Shown: positions 27,701 to 34,682 of the stretch, piece by piece
Numbering within the stretch: the first letter of the stretch is position 1
Layout: every line of letters begins with the position of its first letter
NCBI GenBank assembly: GCA_020639095.1
Contig: JACKHH010000019.1
Coordinates: 6,274-70,273, forward strand
Direction of reading: 5' to 3'
DNA length: 64,000 nucleotides
Origin: Phycisphaerales bacterium
Lineage (GTDB): Bacteria > Planctomycetota > Phycisphaerae > UBA1845
Made by a program: the position numbers and the translations under genes
Notes under the pieces: generated by a model
Told to the model about the DNA's origin: nothing
What the model saw: the letters and a program-made list of their open reading frames with translations, nothing else
Databases searched by the model: none

Positions 27701-27807
27701 TGCTGGGCGATACGCCGCCGGAACGCCCGGTGCGACCAGCTCAGCCGATCGGACAGACTTCGACGGTGATCCGCAAGTCGGACAGCAGTGCGTCACCGCG
27801 ACGTTAA
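24709..27807 (+). CDS. Large secreted protein: N-domain, 3 prealbumin-like repeats, shared C-module
   Basis: A 1032-residue exported protein, paralogous to the two upstream genes. Signal peptide residues 1-28 (ending VLA-DG). Residues about 30-295 are the N-domain of the preceding gene (VLLYWSGFDS, IGGPTLFFSV, TSYRADITAL, GAGILVIYDDG). Three consecutive repeats of about 104 residues follow (GTIIII.E.IPPGGTGF.F.D, ..F.LDDG..., SINLDPGETVRCTYTNSE), which look like SpaA/prealbumin-like beta sandwiches. The C-terminal 390 residues (from base 26561) are the shared module with CITCWDQ, CDFDYDPGDVCTQ and NCDPRD. ATG 24709 is chosen because AGGAG (24697-24701) lies 7 bases upstream; GTG 24706 is too close. 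No cell-wall sorting signal follows the module. Confidence 0.85.
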   Translation: MRFPMASARVRSVFGAGLCLALAGAVLADGSDPTGLGAPSIAVSGGTHIVAAGAGMETQPGLITVSIPAGATINQVLLYWSGFDSTSGGGDSTIIVNGVSVNGTLIGGPTLFFSVPRPFWATSYRADITALSAANNWVVPGTNNLTVDGLSYAEENDGAGILVIYDDGSDPSQIDLRDGSDLAFNSFAPPLNAVVPQTFNFASAPYDRQADLILFVGSVDENRSSRVQVTSGGNVQNFDDLLGNTDGPMWDTVSGSITVPANATDITFEIISGPPGGPLQPASLDWINCSFAVLPPPINGTIIIIAETIPPGGTGFTFTDDIRPPNGFMLDDGQNETFLEVPPGTYVVDEDDPTVNPGGWTLTNLVCVDSDNTGVDSTIDLSSGRSTINLEAGETVVCTYTHVPETGTIIIEKDTIPAGGTGFDFTDNVAAPNAFSLDDGGTKTFTNVDAGSYSVVESLPPGWEVSNLVCIDSDPAGTASIGNAATGTSSINLDPGETVRCTYTNSELPGTIVIAKTTVPPGGTGFGFSDNIGAPLNFSLNDGQTRTFVNVPAGSYSVQEAEPQITPGGYDLTQLTCTDSVPGGTASTTDVATRTASINLDPGETVRCTFVNSEPEDCRFSASEKGSLLVYSKVDIRWDAAGRLIQDTFIDIANDYPADVCVQMYYINGDEPLDAITTNSVVLERAHPGWNNVDVQICLTSHQPMYWSAATGQPAGIPSFTILDPGNPPGRPVPGTTDRMLRGYIVAFAVNSIGEEIRWNHLKGDAAIVDYRDAAAWEYPAWSTRAINTANGSATGTPGTLNLDGTEYCPPYETLLLDFYAIGSSAFSKDTMPVTMDTDLTLYPVSVDLRQETEGPVTTKASFTIWNMNEVKFTGLDQCITCWDQRLLSEYGIPNHFFRNNLQTQKGKARIDGLASQLCDFDYDPGDVCTQNALAGGTLSGADPNCDPRDVLSTKEALLGVAAKWITFYPNTASENFETAGMNLIGMGKENAVIYVDLLGDTPPERPVRPAQPIGQTSTVIRKSDSSASPRR

Positions 27808-27832
27808 CGCGTCGCGTTTTGAAGGGCTGATT

Positions 27833-27869
27833 CTTTCCGCGTGCGTACTGACCCCACGTACGCGGAAAG
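27833..27869. other. 14-bp hairpin after the third paralogue
   Basis: CTTTCCGCGTGCGT pairs with ACGTACGCGGAAAG (one G-T pair) around a 9-base loop. There is no T run on either strand. It lies between convergent genes. Confidence 0.5.
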
Positions 27870-27879
27870 CTTGTGGTGG

Positions 27880-27935
27880 ACGGAGGAGACGGTGCGGGAT
27901 AAGTCAGCCCGCACCGCCTCCGTCAAACCTTTTGC
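27880..27935 (+). terminator. Likely terminator between convergent genes
   Basis: ACGGAGG-(AGA)-CGGTGCGGG pairs with CCCGCACCG-CCTCCGT, a 16-bp stem with a 3-base bulge, followed on the + strand by a C/T-rich stretch ending CCTTTT. It sits between the third paralogue and the reductase. Confidence 0.55.
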
Positions 27936-27949
27936 ATAACCCTGCGGAA

Positions 27950-28957
27950 CTACGCCTCCACCATCTTCGCGAGCGCTTCGGGATAGCGTTCACCTTGCAC
28001 GGTTAGCTTCGATGCTGCCGCGTCGATCTCGCCAAGATCGTCCGCCGTGAGTTTGACGTCGACCGCACCCAGGTTTTCGTCAAGCCGGTTCAGCTTCGTC
28101 GTTCCCGGAATCGGTACAATCCACGGTTTCTGCGCGAGCACCCATGCCAAGGCGATCTGCGCGGGCGTTGCATCCTTCGCTGCCGCAATGCGCTTGAGCA
28201 ATTCGACGAACGCGAGGTTCGCCTTCATGGCTTCGGGCGCGAAGCGCGGCAGCCGGCTGCGAAAGTCGCTGCTGTCGAATGCCGCATTGGGGTCGATCTT
28301 GCCGGTGAGAAATCCGCGTCCGAGCGGGCTGTACGGCACGAGTCCGATCCCGAGTTCTTCGAGCGTGGGAATGATCTCCGCTTCCAGCGGTCGCCACCAC
28401 AGCGAGTATTCACTTTGCAACGCGGTGACTGGCTGCACCGCGTGCGCCCGGCGAATCGTTCGCGCCGCCGCTTCCGACATGCCGAAATGCTTGACTTTTC
28501 CCTGCTGGATCAGCTCTTTCACGGTGCCCGCGACGTCCTCAATGGGAACGGCTGGGTCAACCCGGTGCTGGTAGAACAGGTCGATCACGTCCGTGCGCAA
28601 ACGCTTCAACGATTGTTCAACCACTTTGCGGATGTGGTCGGGTTGGCTGTTGGCTGCGGGCGCTCCGGTCATGCCGCGCGGGTCGCTGTTTTCGCGAATA
28701 TCGAAGCCGAACTTGGTCGCGATGACCACGCGATCGCGTAGCGGCTCCAGTGCTTCGCCGACAAGTTCTTCGTTGATGAACGGCCCGTACACCTCTGCCG
28801 TGTCGAAGAACGTAACGCCGCGATCCACAGCCCCACGCAGTAGCTTGATCATCTCCTGCTTGTCCTTGGGCGGGCCGTACGAGTAGCTCATGCCCATGCA
28901 ACCCAGGCCCAGCGCCGAGACTTCCAGATTACCTTTTCCCAACCTACGCGTTTGCAC
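27950..28957 (-). CDS. Aldo/keto reductase
   Basis: A 335-residue NADPH-type oxidoreductase of the AKR TIM-barrel family. The catalytic tetrad is visible: Asp52 and Tyr57 in FFDTAEVYG, Lys82 in IATKFGF and His131 in FYQHRVD. The cofactor segment VPIPGTTKLNRLDENLG is present near the C-terminus. It resembles the subgroup acting on aldehydes such as methylglyoxal, but the substrate is not determined. The start is taken as GTG 28957 because AAAGGAGGA lies just upstream; extending to 29026 would add a hydrophobic cysteine-containing stretch that mimics a signal peptide. It interrupts a block of secreted-protein genes. Confidence 0.88.
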   Translation of the reverse strand: MQTRRLGKGNLEVSALGLGCMGMSYSYGPPKDKQEMIKLLRGAVDRGVTFFDTAEVYGPFINEELVGEALEPLRDRVVIATKFGFDIRENSDPRGMTGAPAANSQPDHIRKVVEQSLKRLRTDVIDLFYQHRVDPAVPIEDVAGTVKELIQQGKVKHFGMSEAAARTIRRAHAVQPVTALQSEYSLWWRPLEAEIIPTLEELGIGLVPYSPLGRGFLTGKIDPNAAFDSSDFRSRLPRFAPEAMKANLAFVELLKRIAAAKDATPAQIALAWVLAQKPWIVPIPGTTKLNRLDENLGAVDVKLTADDLGEIDAAASKLTVQGERYPEALAKMVEA

Positions 28958-29345
28958 GTCTCCTCCTTTCACCTGTGCTGCGCAACTGATCCAACCCGCA
29001 CTGCACCACACCAATGCAAAAGCCATACTTCATATGCATTGCCAGGTAGCCGGCGATTGGTCCGCTTGCTGCGCCAACGAGCCAGCAGAATGTTAGCGCC
29101 GCGCGCCCCATCCCGCCCCCCGCTCGTTGCCCCCGGATTCGTCGCCGGTTCGCCCCTGGCAATTGGCGGCCGTAACAGTGATGGTGAAGTTGCTCCGATT
29201 GGGGGCAATTGGTTATAGTGGACAACTTATCAGGGCTTCGGGTCCGGTAATCTGGGCGATTGGTCGTACCTGGTTTTGCTTCCGGCGGGTTCACTGTCTG
29301 GAGGCTGCGGATGCTTCCAATCGCGTTGGGGATGAGGCAAATCTT

Positions 29346-32102
29346 GTGTACACGTTGGGATCGGGTTGGTACCGGTTCGTGTTTGCGGCTGTCGCGCTGC
29401 TGATGGGCGGTGCGGCGCAGGCGGCGACGCGTTTCGTTGACGCGAGCGCCACTGGTGCAAACAACGGCAGTTCGTGGGATGACGCGTATATCGAACTGCG
29501 CGACGCGCTTTCCGCGGCATCGATCAATCCTGCGATCACCGAAATCTGGGTGGCTTCCGGTACGTACAAACCGACATCCGGCGCGAATCCGCTGACGACG
29601 TTTCAACTGCTCAGCGGTGTTGCGATTCGCGGCGGATTCGCCGGGGTCGAAGGCAGCGTCGCGGAGCGTGACCTGTCTACCGGTGCCACGATTCTCAGCG
29701 GCGACATCGGTGTGATTGGCAATGCGAACGACAACTGCTTTCACGTGGTCACGGGCAGCGGTGCCGACGCGACTGCGGTCCTTGAGAATTGCACAATCGC
29801 AGATGGCAACGCAAGCCTGTCGGCGCTGACGCGTAAGGGCGGTGGGATACTCATCGAAGGCGCGGGCAGTGCGCCGAGCATTATCAACTGCACGCTGCGC
29901 GATAACCAAGCCCACGACGGCGGTGGCGGCTTGTACAACTACGACGGCGCGCCGACGCTAGCCAACTGCGTCTTTCGTGAGAACATGACCGATGGCGATG
30001 GCGGCGGCGTGCACAGCACGCGCGGGCACGCGCGCTACGTGAACTGCACCTTTCTGAACAACGAAGCCGGTGGCATCGGCGGTGGCGTATTCACCCAGGA
30101 CAACGGTGGAGCAACCTGCCCGGCCAATGCAAACTTTCACAATTGCACCTTCTGGGGAAATACCAATGGCGGTGAATTGACGCAGGACGATCAGATCGCG
30201 GCTCCGGAAAACTTCTGCCCGCCCGAGTTTGCAAGGTCAGCCGGCAACCCGCTCATTCTGCAAAACTCCTGCATTCAGGCGTGGGACGGTATCCTCGGCG
30301 GTTCGAGCAACACGGACGCCGATCCGGTGTTCACCGACGCTGACGGCAGGATCGGAACCGGGTCCGGATGCATTGACTTCGGCGATGCTACCGCCCTACC
30401 GCTCGACGTCGCGGACATCGACGGCAACGGAAACACGACGGAGCCGCTCCCGATCGATCGCGATGGCAGCGTGCGCGTTGTGAACGGAGCTATCGATGCC
30501 GGCGCGTTCGAATTTCGCTTCGACTGCAATGGTAACGGCGTGTTCGACGAGCTGGACATCGCCATGGGAACCAGCGGCGACTGCGACAGCAACGGCGTAC
30601 CCGATGAATGCGACCCGCTGTTCGACTGCAACACGAACGGGTCAGCCGATTACATTGACATCGCCACGGGCGCGAGCACGGACTGCAACCACGACTGCGT
30701 TCCTGACGAATGCACGCTGAGCGGGTCAGATTGCAACCACAACGGCACGCTCGACGAGTGCGATCTCGCGAGCGGCAGCGAAAACGACTGCAACGCGAAC
30801 AGCATTCCCGACGTCTGCGAGACGGATTGCAACGCCAACGGTTCGCCGGATGACTGCGACATCGCGGCCGGAAGCAGTGCGGACTGCAACACGAACGCCC
30901 TGCCCGACGAATGCGAAGCTCCCGCAGGTGACTGCAACGGCAACCTCGTGCCCGACACCTGCGAGCTGTCGGCGGGCAGTGCGACGGATTGCAACGGCAA
31001 TGCTCGGCTTGATGAGTGCGACATCGCTGGCGGAACGAGCAGCGATTGCGATGGCAGCGCCATCCCCGACGAATGCCAATTGATGCAGCGTTTCTTCGTG
31101 CTCGACAACGGCGATGTGGGCAATGCGAGCCGGGTCAAGTGGTTTGACGCAAGCGATCCGGGCGCGGGTTCGTACGTCGCAGCCACTCTGCCCGCTTCCG
31201 GAAACGATCGCGGCATGACGGTGTACAACGGCGCGGGGCAGGTGCTCACCTGCGACGAGGAGAATCAGCGTCTCTTGGAATTGGACGTCTTTCGCGGCGG
31301 CATTGTGCAAACGATCCCGGTTGATCGCCCGTTGCTGGAACTCGCGTACGACTGGTCAACAGGCCGATTGTTCGCGACGGCAGAGAACGGCGGGTTGTAT
31401 CGCGTCGATCTCACGACCGGTGCAACGACGTTCATCACGGCAGTCCCGGGCGAGTCGCAGGACGATTGGGTGATGCTCGCGTACGACGACGTCTCGGGGA
31501 TGCTGATCGGCGGCAGTCAATCGGAGAACGTGCTGTTCCGCATCGATCCGAACAACGGCGCGAGTGTCGCGTTCCCGCGCGCGATCGGTGTCGAACTCGG
31601 CGATCTGGCTGTGGACTTTGTCGACGGGACGATTTACGGAATCGGGCTGGCCGGCGAACTCTATCGCGTGGATCGTGGCTCGGGTGAGGCGACGCTCATC
31701 GCGACGGTTCCGGGAATCGACGGAACAGCCGCTGGCTTCGCGATCCTGCTCGCGAGCGACTGTACGCACAACGGCATCCTCGACACGTGCGAAATCGCGG
31801 CAGGCTCCAGCAGCGACTGCAACCACAACGCGCTGCCCGACGCGTGCGACGCGGACTGCAACGCCAACGGAACGCCCGACGCCTGCGAAGCCATCGCACC
31901 TCTCGACTGGAACGCCGACGGCATTACGAGCCTCGCCGACTTCGCGGGCTTCCCCGTCTGCCTGGGCGGGCCGGATCGTTCGCCGCAACCTGCGGACTCC
32001 GCGTGCATCACAAACTGCCTGCTCACCTACGATTTCGACGGCGATGGCGACGTCGATTTGCAGGACTTCGCAGCCGTTCAGACCCTGCTCGCAGGTCCCT
32101 AA
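29346..32102 (+). CDS. Secreted parallel beta-helix protein with D-C-N repeats and dockerin-like end
   Basis: A 918-residue exported protein. The signal peptide ends at AQA-AT. Residues about 25-385 form a right-handed beta-helix (repeated G-G-G-I and N-C-T/F turns such as GGGVHSTRGHARYVNCTF) that closes with GAIDAGAFEF, the choice-of-anchor-Q type end. Then come 12 or so D-C-N-x-N-G-x-P-D-E-C repeats (30523-31083), a propeller-like segment of about 220 residues (YDWSTGRLFATAENGGLYRV), three more repeats, and a dockerin-like pair of calcium loops (WNADGITSLADFAGF and FDGDGDVDLQDFAAV). GTG 29346 has GAGG 8 bases upstream and is followed at once by the signal peptide; the frame is open much further. 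Likely surface or matrix associated. Confidence 0.83.
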   Translation: MYTLGSGWYRFVFAAVALLMGGAAQAATRFVDASATGANNGSSWDDAYIELRDALSAASINPAITEIWVASGTYKPTSGANPLTTFQLLSGVAIRGGFAGVEGSVAERDLSTGATILSGDIGVIGNANDNCFHVVTGSGADATAVLENCTIADGNASLSALTRKGGGILIEGAGSAPSIINCTLRDNQAHDGGGGLYNYDGAPTLANCVFRENMTDGDGGGVHSTRGHARYVNCTFLNNEAGGIGGGVFTQDNGGATCPANANFHNCTFWGNTNGGELTQDDQIAAPENFCPPEFARSAGNPLILQNSCIQAWDGILGGSSNTDADPVFTDADGRIGTGSGCIDFGDATALPLDVADIDGNGNTTEPLPIDRDGSVRVVNGAIDAGAFEFRFDCNGNGVFDELDIAMGTSGDCDSNGVPDECDPLFDCNTNGSADYIDIATGASTDCNHDCVPDECTLSGSDCNHNGTLDECDLASGSENDCNANSIPDVCETDCNANGSPDDCDIAAGSSADCNTNALPDECEAPAGDCNGNLVPDTCELSAGSATDCNGNARLDECDIAGGTSSDCDGSAIPDECQLMQRFFVLDNGDVGNASRVKWFDASDPGAGSYVAATLPASGNDRGMTVYNGAGQVLTCDEENQRLLELDVFRGGIVQTIPVDRPLLELAYDWSTGRLFATAENGGLYRVDLTTGATTFITAVPGESQDDWVMLAYDDVSGMLIGGSQSENVLFRIDPNNGASVAFPRAIGVELGDLAVDFVDGTIYGIGLAGELYRVDRGSGEATLIATVPGIDGTAAGFAILLASDCTHNGILDTCEIAAGSSSDCNHNALPDACDADCNANGTPDACEAIAPLDWNADGITSLADFAGFPVCLGGPDRSPQPADSACITNCLLTYDFDGDGDVDLQDFAAVQTLLAGP
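30523..31083 (+). repeat. Tandem D-C-N-x-N-G repeats in the beta-helix protein
   Basis: About a dozen in-frame units of the pattern D-C-N-x-N-G-x-x-D-E-C, spaced 13-20 residues. The same unit recurs at 31756-31893 and in two other genes. Confidence 0.8.
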
Positions 32103-32301
32103 TCGCCCAATTTGCCCCGTTGCGCTTCGCCTGCGCATCAGCCTTCGGCGCGGTTTGACATCTATCTGGCGAACGGGTAATCGAACCATCCCCCGCGACC
32201 GATAATTCCTAGGAGTTCTCTGGTTATCTCCGCGGGACCCGGCTTATCCGTGGCCAATGGATGCCGGCGCGGTGGGCATAATCCTCGATTTGAGAAGGCT
32301 G

Positions 32302-33165
32302 ATGGCGAACACACAATCGACACGACGACCGGCATTGGTTGGTGCGACCTGCAACCGTGGGCGAGCACTGACCTTATCCTTCACCCTGCTGACGTGCGTT
32401 GCGCTGCTGGTACCTAGCGGGTGCGGCAAACGCAGTAAGATTGAGCAGGATAAGCAGGAGACGGCATCGGGCGCGGACTTGAACGAACGTGCCGGGGAGC
32501 TTTGGAAGGCCCGGGCGGCAGAAGACTGCGCGACGATGTTCCTCTTTGAACCGACTCGCGGCGACGAAGGCGTGACGGAAGAGGAGTACATCAACTACTG
32601 CAAGAATGAAGAGCCGTTCCGCGTACATGACTACGAAATTCTCGACACGGTGACGGAAGGTGATCTGGGCTGGGTGGAGCTGAACGTCAGCACCTCTATG
32701 CGGAAATTCCCCAGCGCCGCGCCAGTTGAGTCGCACCGTTGGGAAAAATGGCACCACATCAACGGCGAGTGGATGCCGGTCGGGTCAAAGGATTTGACGG
32801 CCTATCCCGACGCACCCGCGCTGCGTGATCGTGATGCCGAGGCGGAGCTGCGGAAGCGCTTTGACGCGTCGTGGCAGGCCCGGCTGGATCGGGACTGGCC
32901 GACGCTGTACGACTTCATCGACCCGCGCGATCGCGACCAAGTGGACTCCGGTGTGTTTGCGGATACGCACGCGCTGTTTGAGTACCTCTCGTGCGATGTA
33001 CACTGGGTCGAGGTGAAGGGCAATGCCGGAGTGGTCTACGTCACCGTACACCACAAGCTGAACGATCCGAGCCTGACCAAGTTGCCGCCGCGGGACGCGA
33101 CGGTGCGCGAAGAATGGGTGCGACACGACAACGAGTGGTACCTCGACGTGCGCCGCGGCGAGTAG
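32302..33165 (+). CDS. Putative lipoprotein of unknown function
   Basis: A 287-residue protein with a hydrophobic segment (ALTLSFTLLTCVALLVPSGC) whose last cysteine fits a lipobox (PSGC), so it is probably lipid-anchored. The mature part contains two related segments of about 100 residues (AGELWKARAAEDCATMFLFE and LRKRFDASWQARLDRDWPTL), each followed by beta strands, similar to NTF2-like folds. The start at 32302 is preceded by GAGAAGG, though closely spaced; an ATG at 32257 is also in frame. The next lipoprotein gene starts 60 bases after its stop, so the two may be an operon. Confidence 0.7.
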   Translation: MANTQSTRRPALVGATCNRGRALTLSFTLLTCVALLVPSGCGKRSKIEQDKQETASGADLNERAGELWKARAAEDCATMFLFEPTRGDEGVTEEEYINYCKNEEPFRVHDYEILDTVTEGDLGWVELNVSTSMRKFPSAAPVESHRWEKWHHINGEWMPVGSKDLTAYPDAPALRDRDAEAELRKRFDASWQARLDRDWPTLYDFIDPRDRDQVDSGVFADTHALFEYLSCDVHWVEVKGNAGVVYVTVHHKLNDPSLTKLPPRDATVREEWVRHDNEWYLDVRRGE

Positions 33166-33225
33166 GCGGTGATGCGACTTGCTATTCCCCCAATGGATGA
33201 ACCGACAGTCTACGGAACCAAACAC

Positions 33226-34572
33226 ATGAAACGCTTCCTCGCAATTTCGCTGGCGCTGGTGCTTGCCGGCTGCTCGTCGCACAAGAAGGACAAGACCGAC
33301 GCCGCACCGTCGCAAGACACTGACGCGGGCGCGACATCGAACGTTGCGACGGCATCGGGCAAGTCGCTCGGTCCGGCACCCGTGACGTACGCACCGTTTA
33401 TGAAGAACCTGCCGGAAGACGGCATGTGGAAGTGCGATCCGCTGCTGTTCGACAACAACGGCGACGGCGTGCTCGATCTGGCGATTGTTCCGCGTTTGCG
33501 CGTGAAGGATCTCGGCGACGGGCCGCGTTTCTGGTTCGGCAATAAGCAAGGCGAATGGAAGCAGGCGTCCGACGGTTTGGACACCGGCGAGCATTCCTGC
33601 GGTGGCGGCATCGATACCGCGGACATCAACAACGATGGTTTTGCCGATCTCGCGGTCGCGGACCACTGCCAGGGCGTGTTCGTGTATCTCGGTGATGGCG
33701 AAGGCAATTGGAAGATGGTCACGCGGGCAATGTACCCGAGTGACGTGGTGGCTGAGCCTGAGCGTTTGTCGATGTACGTGGGCGCGGAGGACCTTGATCT
33801 GGGCGACCTCAATGGCGACGGATTCATCGATATCGCCGTCGGGGCGAGCGACTTGGGCGGGATCAACGTTTACCTCGGCGATGGCACCGGCGAGAACTGG
33901 AAGCGCGTCGAGACCGGTTTGCCCGATACCGAGTGGGCGACACGTGTGGAGCTTGCGGACTTCAACAAGGACGGTTCGCTCGACGTCGTCTCATCGTTTT
34001 CCGACGGGCCGCGGGTCTGGCTCAACGACGGTACGGGACACTTTACGGCTGGTTCTGAAGGACTGCCCAGCCCGATCATGCGCGGCATCTACACGGGCCT
34101 CGACGTCGGCGATTTCAACATGGATGGCCGGTTGGATTTCGCGATCGCGAACTGGGTCGACGGTCCCGAGGTGTACATGCAGACCGCCACCGGCGCTTGG
34201 GAAAAAGCGCCCGACGTGTTTCCTGACATGTTGGGTGGCGCCATTGGCCTTGATGTTGGCGATTTGAACGGCGACGGCAAACCGGACCTCGCGGTCGCGG
34301 GCCGGCTGAAGAAGGAAGGTGGTTACGTGCGTGGCGTGTTCCCGCTGCTGGGCGACGGCGCGGGCAGCTTCAAGTACGTGGACAATAGCGGTCTTCCCAA
34401 TACCGGATTGTCGTCAACGGCTGGTGTGACCATCGCGGACATTGACGGTGACGGCATTGCGGACATCGCTGCCGGTAGCGGATTGCTGGTGGAGACCGCG
34501 GGAGGGATGGATGCCCCGTCGATTCCGCAACGCCTGCTGGTTTGGCGCGGCACCGGACCGGCGGAGAAGTGA
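33226..34572 (+). CDS. FG-GAP/VCBS repeat lipoprotein
   Basis: A 448-residue lipoprotein: signal MKRFLAISLALVLAGCSS with lipobox LAGC. After a disordered Lys/Asp/Ala linker there are about seven FG-GAP repeats, each with a calcium-binding loop (DNNGDGVLDLAIV, DINNDGFADLAVA, DLNGDGFIDIAVG, DFNKDGSLDVVSS, DFNMDGRLDFAIA, DLNGDGKPDLAVA, DIDGDGIADIAAG). These should build a beta-propeller of the integrin-alpha type, commonly a binding platform. An in-frame ATG at 33169 would precede the signal peptide with 19 polar residues, so the internal start is preferred. A strong terminator follows. Confidence 0.87.
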   Translation: MKRFLAISLALVLAGCSSHKKDKTDAAPSQDTDAGATSNVATASGKSLGPAPVTYAPFMKNLPEDGMWKCDPLLFDNNGDGVLDLAIVPRLRVKDLGDGPRFWFGNKQGEWKQASDGLDTGEHSCGGGIDTADINNDGFADLAVADHCQGVFVYLGDGEGNWKMVTRAMYPSDVVAEPERLSMYVGAEDLDLGDLNGDGFIDIAVGASDLGGINVYLGDGTGENWKRVETGLPDTEWATRVELADFNKDGSLDVVSSFSDGPRVWLNDGTGHFTAGSEGLPSPIMRGIYTGLDVGDFNMDGRLDFAIANWVDGPEVYMQTATGAWEKAPDVFPDMLGGAIGLDVGDLNGDGKPDLAVAGRLKKEGGYVRGVFPLLGDGAGSFKYVDNSGLPNTGLSSTAGVTIADIDGDGIADIAAGSGLLVETAGGMDAPSIPQRLLVWRGTGPAEK

Positions 34573-34610
34573 CGAACGGGTACTTGCGAGTCAGCGATTA
34601 CGAATTACGA

Positions 34611-34672
34611 ATTGGCCCTGTGATGATGCTGCGGACTGTTGGTCCGCACGTCATCTCAGGGCCAATCTTTTT
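34611..34672 (+). terminator. Long terminator hairpin after the FG-GAP lipoprotein
   Basis: ATTGGCCCTG pairs with CAGGGCCAAT, continuing inward through TGATGA/TCATC and TGCGGAC/GTCCGCA with small interruptions, and is followed by five T. It separates two convergent genes. Confidence 0.85.
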
Positions 34673-34682
34673 GCTCCATTCC

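Noticed and set aside
28958..29026. Signal peptide or lipobox on the aldo/keto reductase
   Set aside because: The hydrophobic stretch lies upstream of a strong AAAGGAGGA and GTG start, so it is probably untranslated.
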